A DNA stretch of 64,000 nucleotides from Adiantum capillus-veneris (taxonomy: Eukaryota; Streptophyta; Polypodiopsida; Polypodiales; Pteridaceae), in the NCBI GenBank assembly GCA_014529385.2, contig CM043944.1, forward strand, positions 56,369,268 to 56,433,267, in the 5' to 3' direction. How positions within the stretch are numbered: position 1 is the first letter of the stretch; the number at the start of each line of letters is the position of its first letter. Positions 1-10,606 of the stretch are shown here, piece by piece. Under the pieces are notes generated by a model, which saw only the letters and a list, made by a program, of their open reading frames with translations, searched no databases and was not told the origin of the DNA. The translations under genes were made by a program, and so were the position numbers.

Positions 1-883
1 AAATCTCGCCCAGAGACTGACAGTTCTACTGAGGACTCGTCTACAGACAGCTCAGATTCTGATGATGGAAACTTCTATGCGAACAAGAAGAATTTTTACA
101 AAGCCAACCAGTATGACTTTCTCGAAGATAAAAGCAAGAAAGTCAGAGAGTTTAAGGAAGGTGGCCACTCGATCAAGTTTGATACTTTTTCAGGATACTC
201 AGATGCTTCGAAGGCTTTGTCTTTTATACAGCAGTTTGACATCGCTTTCGCGGGAGGACGTTATTTAGAGCACTCCAAGATTCGGAGAGCTGCCTCTTAC
301 TTTAAGAGGAATGTTCGTACTTGGTGGTCCACACTTCTTTTAAACAAGACTGTGCCAATTAAATGGCTGAAATTTAAGAAGCTTTTTATTTCTTCTTGGT
401 TGACGCAAGAATATGAACGAGATATACGAGCTGCTTGGAACCATCTTTGGATGACCAAGAAAGATACAAGCAATGCTTATGTGAAAGATTCTGGAGCTCT
501 TTTCTTCATTCAAGAAGATCTCGTTCAGAGAACAGATTGAGCGGTTTACCTTGGGTCTACCTACAGAGATCCGAGATCATTGCTTGGAACAGAAGTCAGC
601 TTCTATTCAGGAGTTGATGAGTCATGCGAAGCGGGGCTTTGCCATTCACTCTGGCAGTTTGACCTACCCCACAGATGAGGCCATGACACAACGAGCCGAA
701 CAGACTTCTGGGAATGAAAGTAGAAAGAAAAAGAGCAACCCAGAGAAAAATGATGCACGACCCAAGCTTACTCCCGAGGAGAGAGCTCGCTTCATCAGAG
801 AGGGGAAGTGCTTTGGATGCGGGGAACACGGACATATCTCCGCGAAGTGCCCTAATAAGGCACAGAAAGAACAGAATGATTAA
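1..883 (+). pseudogene. gag: A1 gag (capsid and nucleocapsid), frameshifted
   Basis: The reading frame is open from base 1 to 540 and resumes in another frame at about 551-883. The first part is acidic and Ser/Asp-rich, followed by a Retrotrans_gag-like core with the FIQQFD and WW..L signatures also seen in the Gag of C, D and G1. The second part ends in a CCHC zinc knuckle (C-x2-C-x4-H-x4-C) at 809-850. Gag packages element RNA into cytoplasmic particles. At least one frameshift, and probably two, lie between about 485 and 550, so no full protein can be made. The start codon lies left of the window. Confidence 0.85.
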
Positions 884-999
884 GATGACGACAGGTCTGA
901 GAGTTCGAGAGCAGCTGAGGAATGTGGCAGGAAAGGCAGATAGAAAAGCAGAACTGGTACCACATGGCGTGGGACCTGCATCGAATCTAATGAATGAAA

Positions 1000-1330
1000 G
1001 TACAAACTTTGCCGCTTTTGGGGCAAAGTGAAGGATTAGGAAGCTCGTTTGAAGGAGCCAAGGCCAACTTCTTTTCACTTGGAATTGGCGGCTCGATTTG
1101 GAATTACGCCCGACAGACTGACGCCACAGGCAGAGGTAGTTCGATTGGCACTCGGATGGGATGTTTCCATTACACCGAGCATTGGCAAACTTTGTTTGCA
1201 ATGACAGGGGTGTTCAGGGCACGCGAGTGACGTTCTACTCAGGATCCCTTGGTACCACAAGAACTACGCCGTGGTTGACTATCGGGCCGAGAAAGTGACT
1301 TTGATAAATGAAGGGCTTAGAGATTGTACT
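1000..1330 (+). pseudogene. A1 retropepsin remnant
   Basis: Translating across frames gives a segment like the D-P-G-A region of the intact protease in element C (AKANF motif, then an A..FGI segment). The active-site Asp-Pro is not recoverable here: the copy reads F-E-G-A. A tail resembling the end of a gypsy protease (IPWYHKNYAVVDY) precedes the RT. Aspartic protease would process Gag-Pol. This copy is frameshifted and certainly dead. The call rests on position and on comparison with C. Confidence 0.6.
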
Positions 1331-1447
1331 TGATGAACTTCAGTTTCTTACTCATTCTTTTGGGAGAGAACTGAACGCTGGATAGAGGTTGAATATGTTT
1401 TGACCTGATCAAAAGAACGCCAAGATTTTTCTCCACTCTCATGCCGA

Positions 1448-2760
1448 TTGCTTTTCAGAGGGCCTGAAGATCAAACCATTGATCTGATACCTGGAAGCAC
1501 GCCACCGAATCGGCCACCTTATCGTGTGAGCCGAGTACAGAATGAAAAGATTATGAACCCAATGAAAGACCTCTTGGAAAAGGGTCTTGTCCAGCCTAGT
1601 ACTTCACCGTATTGCTCTCCAGTGTTGTTGGTTTTGAAGAAAGACGGATCTTGGAGAATGTGCATCGATTATAGAGCTCTCAACAAATCACCATCAAGAA
1701 CAGATTTCCGATTCCTAGGATCGATGATATACTCGATAGGTTACAGGGATCCTCGTGCTTTAGCAGGATTGACTTGAAGAGTAGATATCATCAGATCAAG
1801 ATAGCGCCAGGAGATGTCTACAAGACAACTTTTTGGACGACTTTTGGGTTATTTGAGTTTTTGGTGATGCCTTTTGGCTTAACCAATGCTCCTGCGACAT
1901 TTAACCGGATGATGGACATGATTTTTCGAGAGTACAGGCAGGCTATTTGTTGGCACTTTCTTTGATGACATCATTGTTTTCTCCAAGAATGAGGCAGAAC
2001 ACAGAGATCATCTGCTTCAAGTCTTTCAGGCATAACGAGATCACACGTTAGTGATTAATGCAAAGAAAAGTGAATTTTTTCTACCAGAGATACACTTTTT
2101 GGGACACATTGTGTCAGCAGCAGGAGTGCAAATGGACCCGGCCAAGATAGAGACTATCCGTGATTGGCCCGATTTGAGGAATGTCCATGAAGTTAGAAGC
2201 TTCTTGGGATTGTGTTCGTACTACAGGCGGTTCATACGAAAGTTTGCAGAGGTTGCTTCCCCTTTGCATACCTTGACATAGAAAGGAGTACCTTTTTCGT
2301 GGGGACCCACAGAGGTGACTGCCTTTCGGACATTGAAAGAGAAATTGACTACGGGACCTATTTTGACTTTGTCGGACTTGCAGAAGTCATTTGAAGTATA
2401 TTGTGATGCTTGTGGTCGTAGTCTGGGTGCGGTCTTGATGCAAGAAGGCCATGTCATAGCTTAAGAGAGCCGTTTGTTCTCTAGGCCGGAGATGACAGCA
2501 CAGATCTATGAGAAAGAGCTTTTGGCGGTTATCCATGCTCTTACTCAATGGCGGCATTACCTACTACGAGCGGATTTTACTGTCTTTACAGACCATCAGA
2601 GTTTGCGCTACTTCTTGTCACAGAAGCAGCTTTCGGAAAAGCAGATGTGGTGGGCGAACATCTTGTCAGAGTTCCACTTCCAGATTGTCCATGTCAGGGA
2701 CAAAAGAATGTGGTGGCAGATGCTTTGTCTCGGAAACCGTTGGTTCTGGCTGTTTCCGTG
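1448..2760 (+). pseudogene. pol: A1 reverse transcriptase and RNase H, multiple lesions
   Basis: The region begins with the linker PEDQTIDLIPG and PPNRPPYRVS, then the RT motifs [17 protein letters not shown] and [14 protein letters not shown]. The F-D-D catalytic box is intact (about 1963-1975), and INAKKSEFF and FLGLCSYYRRF follow. The RNase H part has the YCDACG, YEKELLAV and TDHQSLRYF blocks. Lesions visible directly include a frameshift inside the ALNK motif (about 1687), a frameshift at about 1945, and in-frame stops near 2033, 2278 and 2462. Without these lesions the enzyme would copy element RNA into cDNA. Homologous to A2 and C, and clearly a pseudogene. Confidence 0.88.
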
Positions 2761-3540
2761 ATACATCATAGGAGCTTCGAGGATATGGTCGATCAGTATG
2801 TCACAGATACAAATTTTGCAGATATTTTCACATGGATACGGGATGGGGAGACAGTAGTTGGATACTCCCTTCGGGAAGGCTACTTGATGAAAAAGACTAT
2901 GTTGTGCGTTACACAACCGTTGAGGGATAAGGTTATGACTGAATGCCACTGTCCACCTTTTATGGGTCACCGCGGCATTGCTACCACCATGAAGGGGGTA
3001 GAGAGATACTTCTTTGGGCCGAGACTCAAAAAGGATGTGGAAGAGTTTGTGCGCAGTTGCTTGGTATGCCAGAAGGTTAAGTTTGACAGGCATAAGGCAC
3101 AGGGATTGTTACAGCCTTTACCCATACCCACCCACATCTGGGAAAGTATTGCAATGGATTTCATTTTTGATCTCCCAAGAACACAGAATGTTCACGATGA
3201 TTTTCCAATTACATGGCACGTCTGAGACAATTGTCTCCGACAGAGACCCCAGATTTATGAGTTTGTTTTGGAAGGCAATTTGGGAGAACATTGGCACGCA
3301 GTTGCAGTTCTCGTCATCGTTCCACTTGCAGACTGACGGGCAATTTGAGATTGCCAATTCAGTGATTTTAGATTTATTGAAGTCTTGTATCTCGGATCAG
3401 AAGACTCAATGGGAAAAGAACTTACCTTTGGTGGAATTTGCCTACAATAATACGATACACTCTTCGACGGGGAAGACGCCATGTGAGATTGTTGAAAGTG
3501 CTGCGAAGGTTCCATCCTTCCTGAACACGAAAGATTAGAT
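2700..3540 (+). pseudogene. A1 integrase with internal deletion
   Basis: The N-terminal HHCC zinc region is present: HCPPFMGHRG, then C-x2-C in CLVCQKVK at about 3055-3080. The core starts at MDFIFDLP (first catalytic Asp) and continues at VSDRDP and QTDGQ-F-E (second Asp and Glu). Comparison with C shows about 100 bp missing near 3190-3215, between DLPRTQ and the SDRD block, plus a stop at about 3223-3225. Integrase would join cDNA to host DNA. This copy cannot fold as a complete core. Confidence 0.85.
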
Positions 3541-4110
3541 ATTTGAAGCGGATGAATATTCGCGAGATTTGGATACGGCTTTTGCCAAGGTTCGAGAGAC
3601 TTTGCAGGAGTCTCAAGAACGACAGAAAAAAGGCAGCGGATCGCCATCGTCGCGACTTGAAATTGAAGGAGGATGATTGGGTGCTCTCACTTTTGAGAAG
3701 GCACGCCTAGGAAAGAAAAAGGGAAAGGAGAGGCTTTTTCCAAAGCTTAGTATGTGATACTACGGACCTTTCCACATCACTGACAAGATAAATGATGTCT
3801 CCTTCCGATTGAAACTGCCAGATACTTGGAGGATTCATAATGCATTGCATGCGAGTCTCTTGAACCCTGTTAAGGGTGGTGTGCCTGATGATGGGGAGCC
3901 TGATGAGCAACCCGAAGTGGAAGAAAACGAGGAGATCCTTGTTCCTGAACAGATTTTGGCACATAACGATACGAAGAAAGGTAAAGTCTGAAGGCGGTTC
4001 TTGGTTTAGTTCAAGAACTTTCCTGCATTTGATGTGAAGTGGATGGAGGAGGAGGACCTAGCAGATACTCCTCGGATTGTGAAACTTTACCTCGATGTTT
4101 TCGTTTAGCA
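3541..4110 (+). pseudogene. A1 integrase C-terminus and chromodomain
   Basis: After the integrase core come a GPY/F-like C-terminal part (KLPDTWRIHNALHASLL at about 3812-3865) and a chromodomain-like end (VPEQILAH, FKNFPAFDVKWMEEEDL, about 3945-4075). In chromoviruses this domain steers integration toward particular chromatin. Stops interrupt it at about 3990 and 4008. The same module is in frame in C (19310-19510) and nearly so in A2. Confidence 0.8.
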
Positions 4111-4685
4111 TAGTCTACGGAACCCAGAAACTCAGCTTGGCCGAAGATTTGGTGCAGTGGGATGCACAAGAGGGGAGTGACTCCGCTCCTTTGTCAACAT
4201 ATGCCTTGATTTTGATAACTAAAGTCACTGATGTCTCTTTGAGCTCAGGGATACTGAGAGTTGACAGTATTCTGCTGGATGACTTTATGAAACGGAATTC
4301 TTGATAATGATACTGATTTGTTTCTCCCCTTCACTTCTAGTGCAGGAACTGATAGCTGAAATGACTGCAGCATTTTGGTCTGATTGATCTCGAATAGACA
4401 TGGTTGCAATAGGGGTTAGACAATCGGACATCGATGAGGTCCCGATTGGACCTAGATGTGATTGTTAGCTACATTGCCGATAAATCATGGTCTAAGATCC
4501 GAATGAATGTTGAATGTCCTGTGATGTCCTGTGATGTCTGGTGATGTCCTGTGATGTGACTGTCGATTTTGTACATGTGCTAGATGTGTGTTCCTAGTAC
4601 GTAGGTACTAACAGTCAGTGTCTGCTAAGACGGTTTATGGCTTTTGTCGGTTTTGCAGGCGTAATCGCGGTCGATTACAATGCTT
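4111..4685 (+). other. A1 3' untranslated internal region
   Basis: About 575 bp between the chromodomain stop and the polypurine tract has no coding signal. It is collinear with A2 at 7020-7225 and 24529-24892. It contains the decamer repeat listed at 4514. This alignment is what shows that B1 interrupted A2 at 7226-7230. Confidence 0.7.
4514..4557 (+). repeat. Decamer tandem repeat in A1 3' region
   Basis: Four imperfect copies of ATGTCCTGTG run in tandem. The same place in A2 (about 24738-24765) holds fewer, decayed copies, so the array has changed in copy number since the two copies diverged. Confidence 0.8.
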
Positions 4686-4699
4686 TCAAGAGGGGGGTA
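4686..4699 (+). other. Polypurine tract of A1
   Basis: TCAAGAGGGGGGTA lies immediately before the LTR start TGTCAC. This is the expected site of plus-strand DNA priming. Near-identical tracts precede the LTRs of A2 (24893-24904) and C (20091-20103). Confidence 0.85.
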
Positions 4700-5258
4700 T
4701 GTCACAAAGTGATGATGTGGCGGACAACAGAAACCCTAATTTCTGTCAAAAACCCTAAAATTCCTGCAAACCCTAATTTTTGCAAGAAACCCTAATTTTC
4801 GGAAATCGCGGAGGCTTAAATTTTTTTTTTATATAGAAAGATGAGCGACGCAAATTTTGCTTTTTCTCTACCTAATGAGAAAGAGAGAGAGAATGCTTTT
4901 GCTTTCAAGTTTTGACTCTCTGTGAGAGAGAGAGAGCAATTGTTTTTGATTTGAAGCTTTTGGGGCTCTGCTTTTGGGCATCCCTTGTAACCTTTAAATT
5001 AGTGGTGAGGGCCTCACTTCTCAGGGCATCTGGACGCAGAGTCTGAGAGTGAAACCCTAACCGCTCTCTTGTACTTTGATGATTGATTAATACAAAAAGA
5101 AATACTGAAAGGGACGCCAGTCTTTGGGGCCAATATCTCTAGGCACGGAACTCCGCCGGGCCAATGCAAATCTATTGTGATCTGTGAATTGTTTTGAAGT
5201 GGTTATTTGGTGCTGTCGCGGTTGATTCTTGACTTGGAGTGTCCAAGTTTGTTTTACA
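4700..5258 (+). repeat. A-type LTR between A1 and A2
   Basis: Starts TGTCACAAAG and ends AAGTTTGTTTTACA; the end matches the A2 LTR end at 25534. U3 carries four AAACCCTAA-like telo boxes (4730-4800), a TATA-like TTTTATATAG at about 4828-4837 and two GA-rich runs. The R/U5 part carries the cross-family motif at 5096-5160. RT sequence starts immediately after the LTR, with no PBS, leader or gag. The LTR is therefore the 3' LTR of A1 and also the fused 5' end of deleted A2. Confidence 0.88.
5096..5160 (+). promoter_or_regulatory. Shared R/U5 motif, copy in A1 LTR
   Basis: AAAGAAATACTGAAAGGGAC, then a short spacer, GGGGCCAAT, and later GGAACTCCGCC. The same order occurs in the LTRs of A2, C, E and F. 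It sits downstream of a TACAAAAA stretch and near the LTR 3' end. Its function is unknown; a role in RNA 3'-end formation, packaging or dimerisation is only inference. Confidence 0.7.
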
Positions 5259-6006
5259 GATATCATGAGATCTGGATCGCGTCGGGAGATGTCTACAAGA
5301 CAGTTTTTCAGACAACTTTTGGGTTATTTGAGTTTTTGGTGATGCCTTTTGGCCTAACCAATGCTCCTGCGACATTTAACCAGATGGTATAGACTATTTG
5401 TTGCCAGTTTCTTTGACGACATCATTGTTTTCTCCAAGGATGAGGCAAAACATAGAGAACATTTGCTACAGGTCTTTTAGTCATTACGAGATCACAAGTT
5501 GGTGATTAATGCGAAGAAAAGTGAATTTTTCCTACCCTAGATACACTTTTTGGGACACATTGTCTCAGCAAGCAGGAGTACAGATGGACCCAGCCAAGAT
5601 AGAGACTATCCGTGATTGGCCCGATTTGAAGAATGTCCATGAAGTTAGAAGCTTCTTGGGCTTGTGTTCGTACTATAGGCGGTTCATTAGAAAGTTTGCA
5701 GAGGTTGCTTCCCCTTTGCATATCTTGACACAGAAAGGAGTCCCTTTCTCGTGGGGACCCACAAAGGTGACTGCCTTTCAGACATTGAAAGAGAAATTGA
5801 CTACAGGATCAGTTTTGACTTTGCTGGATTTGCAGAAGTCATTCAAAGTATATTGTGATGCTTGTGGTCGTAGTCTGGGTGCGGTCTTAATGCAAGAAGG
5901 CCATGTCATTGCCTACGAGAGCCGACTGTTCTCAAGGCGGGAATTGACAACACAGATTTATGAGAAAGAGCTTTTGGCGGTTATCCATGCTCTTACTCAG
6001 TGGCGA
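5259..6006 (+). pseudogene. pol: A2 partial RT and RNase H
   Basis: The sequence begins abruptly after the LTR inside RT ([10 protein letters not shown], then [14 protein letters not shown]). It continues through SFFDDIIVFS with both catalytic Asp residues and through FLGLCSYYRRF, and reaches RNase H (VYCDACGRSLG, YEKELLAV). It stops at ALTQWRQ, where the sequence jumps to integrase at about 6007. Missing are PBS, gag, protease, the first half of RT and the second half of RNase H. It is very similar to A1 over the shared part. Confidence 0.87.
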
Positions 6007-7022
6007 CAATGGTATCTGGACTGTTATTGACACATTTAGCAAGCAAGCTCATTTCATTCCAGTGAAGAAAACATCAAGCTGGATTACTTAGTGAGACTGT
6101 TTGTGGCCCAGATTTTTTGATTACATGGCATACTCGAGACGATTGTCTCCGATAGGACTACAGATTCACGAGTTTGTTTTGGAAGGCTATTTGGAAGAAC
6201 ATTGGCACGAGGTTGCAGTTCTCGTCATCTTTCCACCCGCAGACTGACGGGCAATCTGAGATTGCCAATTCAGTGATACTAGATTTATTGAAGTCTTATA
6301 TCTCGGATCAGAAGACTCAATGGGAAAAGTATTTAACTTTGGTGGAATTTGTCTACAATAACACGATACACTCTTCGACTGGAAAGGCGCCATTTGAGAT
6401 TATTGAAGGTGCTACGAAGATTCCACCCTTTTGAAGCACGAAAGATAAGATTTTTGAAGCCGATGAGTACACGCGTGACTTGGACACGGCTTTTGCCAAG
6501 GTCCGCGAGGCTTTGCATAAATTTCAAGAAAGACAAAAGAAGGCAGCACATCGCCATCGTTGCGATTTGAAATTGAAGGAGAATGATTGGGTGCTCTTAC
6601 GTTTTGAGAAGGCACGCTTGAGAAAGAAAAAGGGAAAGGAGAGGCTTTTTCCAGATCTTAGATACAATACTACGGACCTTTCCAGATCTTCGAAAAGATA
6701 AATGATGTCTCCTTTAGACTGAAGCTGCCCGACACTTGAGGATTCACAATGCTTTTCATGTGAGTCTCTTGAAGCCTTTTAAAGGTGATGTGCCCGAAGA
6801 TGGGGAGCCTGATGAGCAATCCGAAGTGGAAGAAACGGAGATCCTTGTTCCCGAACAGATATTGGCACATAAAGACAGAAAGATTAAGGGTAAAGTGATA
6901 AGGCTGTTCTTGATTAAATTCAAGAACTATCTTGCATTGGATGCGAAGTGGATGGAGAAGGAGGACCTAGCAGATACTCCTCAGATTGTGAATCTTTACC
7001 TTGAAGCTTTTGGTTTAGCATA
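6007..7022 (+). pseudogene. A2 integrase core and chromodomain
   Basis: A segment translating to NGIWTVID..SKQAHF marks re-entry in the integrase core after the deletion. It continues with TIVSDR, HPQTDGQSEIAN (catalytic Asp and Glu region) and STGKAPFEI, then the C-terminal part and a chromodomain (VPEQILAHKD, KFKNY, DAKWMEKEDL, about 6850-7000). Frameshifts occur near 6120, 6435 and 6740. The ORF 6736-7023 still encodes the last part in one frame. Confidence 0.85.
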
Positions 7023-7225
7023 GTCTATTCCAAATGGAACCCCAAACTCAGCTTGGGCGGAATCTGGTGCAGCGGGTATGCACAAGAGGGGAGTTGCTCC
7101 GCTCCTTTGTCAACAGATTGTCTCGATTTTTGATACTAAAGTCACCGATGCCTCTTTGAGTTTCAGGGATATTGTGAGCTGACAGTATTCTGCTGTATGA
7201 CTTTATGAATTGGAATTCCCGATAA
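7023..7225 (+). other. A2 3' internal region, left of the B1 insertion
   Basis: Non-coding, collinear with A1 from about 4108 to 4308. It breaks off at the target site of B1 and resumes at 24529 after the second TSD copy, which proves the interruption. Confidence 0.85.
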
Positions 7226-7230
7226 TATGA
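7226..7230 (+). other. B1 target-site duplication, left copy
   Basis: TATGA directly precedes the B1 5' LTR. The identical 5 bp follow the 3' LTR at 24524-24528. Removing B1 and one copy restores a sequence collinear with A1 (GATAATGATACTGATTTG region). Confidence 0.92.
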
Positions 7231-8422
7231 TGTCATGTGACACATCTAACCCTATGTGTACTGGACAAGCTACTTCATGACATGGGTTCAGTTCAGTTAG
7301 AATAGGAAGTGATCTGGCACTTTAGTGAGTCTGTTCGCAGACCGTGCATGTCCAGACACTTAGATTAGATACATATCCTCTGGTTGCACAAAGCATGATC
7401 ATAAGATTTCCATCAGAATCGATCAAAAGCATTTTTACAGTGCATAGACCTATTTTCCCTAGTTTTGACATTTTTCACTTATTATTTTTAAGTGACTTTT
7501 GTTGGAAACTAGGTAGGGCAAATTCACTAAGCATGTATAAATAGAAACCTAGCGCTAGCACTTTCTGGCAGAAGAGGCAGCAGGAGCACTTGCTCAACAG
7601 GCACCTTCTCAGCAGAACCCCCCACAGCAACCTAGCGTTTTTGGAGCAGGAAGACATGGCGTTTTTCTTCAACAACAACCTAGCGTTTTCAGTAAGGCAG
7701 ACCAGCCTTGGCGATTTTGCATTTGCAGATTCCACAGCAGTTAGCAGATTTCCACCGTAGCAAGATCATTTTCAGCCCTAGCGTTTTTGCATTTGCAAGA
7801 CACCTCAGCGTTTTTGCAGGTCTTCGCGATGGAATCAGCCCTAGACTCAATGTTTTCAGTTTTCAGCAGTCAGATCCTGCAATAGAACCCCCGAACCTCG
7901 AAGATTTCTCCTCCCCGTAGTAGTTCCTTGCCGCACGGTCAGATCCTGCGAAGTTTGTAGATTCAGCCCGGAAAACGCAGATTTCAGCATCTGCGTTTTC
8001 AGCGCGTCGTCGCATCGTCGTCATCGACATCGTCACCGACATAGAGTCATAATTCAGCAGATAAAGATTTGCAGATTTCAGCCATTAGCATTTTCAGATT
8101 TCAGCCCGTCTCGTCGTCGTCCTCATCGTCGGCAAGTCCAAGCATTGTAGAAATTTGTGCAATCATAAGTAGACCGCTCTCGCCATAGAGAGTGAGGCCT
8201 TCGGAGGAGGGTTTGACAACATTCTGGTGTCGTATTCTTCTCCTCTATCTCTCAGTCTCATGTACCTTCATTCACAGTGTTCATCCACTTTGTTTGTGTC
8301 CATTGCACTCTCTCACTAAAGGAACGGAAGGCTCTCCCTTCCGTAAGTAAAAGGAACCTTGAGCACAATTCGGAGCACTTATCTTGAGCAAAGTTCAACA
8401 TTCGCTTCCGTTGCACCTTACA
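7231..8422 (+). repeat. B1 5' LTR
   Basis: Begins TGTCATGTGACAC and ends CACCTTACA. A TATA box (TATAAATA, 7536-7543) defines U3/R. An imperfect palindrome, CACTTATTATTTTTAAGTG (7478-7496), lies about 40 bp upstream of it. U5 is built of degenerate AGCGTTTTTG and AGATTTCAGCC repeats. The partner 3' LTR is about 50 bp longer, mainly because of an extra segment near 23776-23826 flanked by GCAGATTCC repeats. Confidence 0.9.
7536..7543 (+). promoter_or_regulatory. TATA box, B1 5' LTR
   Basis: TATAAATA in AT-poor surroundings, conserved in the 3' LTR at 23588-23595. It is the likely Pol II core promoter of the element. Confidence 0.75.
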
Positions 8423-8423
8423 T

Positions 8424-8435
8424 TGGTATCAGAGC
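8424..8435 (+). other. Primer-binding site of B1 (initiator tRNA-Met)
   Basis: TGGTATCAGAGC starts 2 bases after the LTR end. This is the standard plant iMet PBS, complementary to the tRNA 3' end. Confidence 0.92.
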
Positions 8436-8665
8436 TTTGGCAGTGTTCTGTATCACTCAAGGAAAGAACCACAAGAACCACAATTTTTTTTTTGCTTGTT
8501 GCGGTCGCACGTAACCCAAGTTCTCTTGGGCGTGTCGATTCTTAATCGTGTTTTTGAAGAGTGACAGGAAACCCAAGAAAGAAGGGCTTGTCCAGCCTCC
8601 CCTTGTGCCTCTTTTCACTCATCTAGAGCGGACCTTGCACTTAGCAGCCGGCCAATTGACGTAAG
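8436..8665 (+). other. B1 untranslated leader
   Basis: Collinear with the B2 leader (28166-28405): TTTGGCAGTGTT, then CTCAAGGAAAGAACCACAAG. No ORF is supported. The shared leader helped to identify B1 and B2 as one family. Confidence 0.75.
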
Positions 8666-9726
8666 GTGGGAAAAAGCAACCTTGGTGTGAGCGCAAGGCC
8701 GCCAAGGGGTGCGCCCGCGGAAAAGAGCAGAACTCAGGTGAAGAGAAGATCCTTCTCTAACATAGATTGCAAGCGAAAGAAGAACCTCAAGACCTTCAAG
8801 ACACTCAAGAACCTCAAGAACCCAAGAATCTCAAGACCCCCAAGAAGCTCAAGACCCCCAAGAACCAAGATCCACAAGAACCCGAGTTCCTTGTGAACTT
8901 AAGAACCCAAGACTTCAGTGGATGGTCATCACTCGAAGCGGAATGGATACTTCGCTTGAAGGTGGTGAGCATGGGAGTGGCGAAGAAGAGTTTCCCCACC
9001 AGGAGGTTTTTCTGTCCCTCCCCCTTCCCCATCTACGCCAAGGATTGCACTAACTCCTATGGAGGCTTTCGACAAGATGATGATGGACAAGGAGTTAGAA
9101 CGCAAAGCAGGAAAAGTAGAAAGAATGGCAGCCATAGATCGTGAATCCGCAGAAAGAAGGGTAGCCATAGATCGTGAATACGAAGAAAGAATGACAGCCA
9201 TAAGAGCGTGAGCGCGAGCAAGCACACTTAGAAGCCAAAGCACGAGAAGCAAAGTTGGATCGTGAGAACAAAGAAAGAGAAGCAGAATTTGATCGCGAGA
9301 ACAAAGAAAAACAAGCAGCATTTGATCGCGAGAACAAAGCAAGACAAGCAATGAACGGCCGACACATGAAGGAGATGTTGCGACTCTTTTCTCAAGTGCA
9401 AGAGATTCGGGAAAAGGAGACTCTCTCAGTCTCTTCTTCTCCAAAGCAAGACACACAGGATTTGCATGACGATAAGCATGATGAATTGCTCGATAAGGAC
9501 AAGTATGATGATTTGCATGATGATCAAGATGTGATTTCTCACAAGCATGATGATTTGCAAGAAGATGATGTAATTGTTCACAAGGATGATGTGTTAGTAG
9601 ATACTTTCTCTACTGAAGCTAACCTCATTGCAGATTTGATCAATCACGAAGAACCGATCTTGGCTCTCGAGTCGAGGTCCAAAGAACCCCCTCAGGAAGA
9701 ACCGATCTTGGCTCTCGAGCCTAAGT
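8666..9726 (+). pseudogene. gag: B1 gag N-terminus and coiled-coil part, internally deleted
   Basis: The N-terminal part has repeats of EPQEP and KTPKKLKT-type peptides (about 8780-8890) encoded by CTCAAGA repeats. At 9110-9360 there is a charged, helix-prone region with repeated DRENKE units (about 9255-9345). Compared with B2, the sequence then jumps from the coiled coil (about 9370) to the post-protease spacer (EKETLSVSSSPK, about 9415), skipping capsid core, zinc knuckle and protease. An acidic tail rich in HDD and KDD repeats follows up to the junction with D at about 9727. Frameshifts are present, so no functional Gag is possible. Confidence 0.75.
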
Positions 9727-10606
9727 CTCCCAGTCAGATTGCTGGTCTGACACATAAGCTTTTAACATATCCAATATTGTGGAATTGGCTATCTCACTTT
9801 GCCTGTCCGTTTGAGGATGGTAGGCAGATGAAAAATTCAGCTTTGTACCAAGATTATCCATCAAGGCACGCCCAAAATTTCCTGTCATGCGAGGATCTCG
9901 ATCACTCACAATTGACTTAGGCATTCCATGATGTTTAAAGATCTGTGCCAGGAAGACCCTAGGGCCTAGCCATATGATCTGCTTTGATCGTTTTCTTGAT
10001 TGGTATAAAGTGTGCTTGCTTGCTAAACTTGTCCACAATGGTCCAGATCGCATCATTTCTAGTCTGAGTTCTAGGGAGGTCCATGATGAAGTCCATGGCA
10101 ATACTTTCCCAAGGTTCATTAGGCACAGGCAAAGGTTGTAGCAACCCAGGCGTCTTATGCCGATCATACTTCACTTTTTGGCAAACCAAGCATTCCCTGA
10201 CATACTTATCAATTTTTGCTTTAAGGCTAGGCCAAAAGAAATATCTTTCCATTGCTAAGGTCGTAGAGAGAATACCCTGATGACCCGCATAAGGCGAAGC
10301 GTGTGCTTCATCCATGATCTTCTTTCTTAATGGTTCCGCCACACATATGGCCTGATGGTGGTAGAGATAACTGTCCCGAATGGAATAGGGAAACTCATTC
10401 TCTCCACGATGTAGCTTTTCCCAAATGGTGGAGAAGTCTGGATCATTCGGATACAAATCTGGTAGTGCTTCTAATTCTTGGTGATACACCGAAGTGATAG
10501 CGTTCACCCTTGACCGCCTAGACAATGCGTCTGCGACCACATTCTTACTCCCAACCGTGTGAAGGATCTGGAAGTGAAACATAGACAAAAAGTTTGCCCA
10601 CCTCAT
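9727..10606 (-). pseudogene. D RNase H end and integrase, truncated
   Basis: Minus strand: from MRWANFLSMFHFQILH and NVVADALSRR (end of RNase H) into the integrase zinc region (AHASPYAGHQG, C-x2-C in CLVCQKVK). The core has MDFIMDLP and, after a frameshift near 9965, SIVSDRDPRM and HPQTDRQSEIAN. The sequence stops at SDQQSDWE, where B1 DNA begins. All three catalytic positions (D, D, E) are visible, but the frame is broken and the C-terminal domain is gone. Confidence 0.87.

Larger units (their letters stand above)
1..4699 (+). mobile_element. Ty3/gypsy chromovirus A1, internal region, 5' end outside window
   Basis: The order gag, CCHC knuckle, protease remnant, RT, RNase H, integrase and chromodomain identifies a chromovirus-type Ty3/gypsy element. 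The window opens inside gag, so the 5' LTR and PBS are not visible. The internal region ends with a polypurine tract directly before an LTR starting TGTCAC. Frameshifts, stops and an integrase deletion show an old dead copy. Its close relative A2 follows the shared LTR. Confidence 0.9.

Noticed and set aside
596-1201. 201-codon minus-strand ORF
   Set aside because: Shadow of A1 gag and protease on the other strand; the plus strand carries the zinc knuckle.
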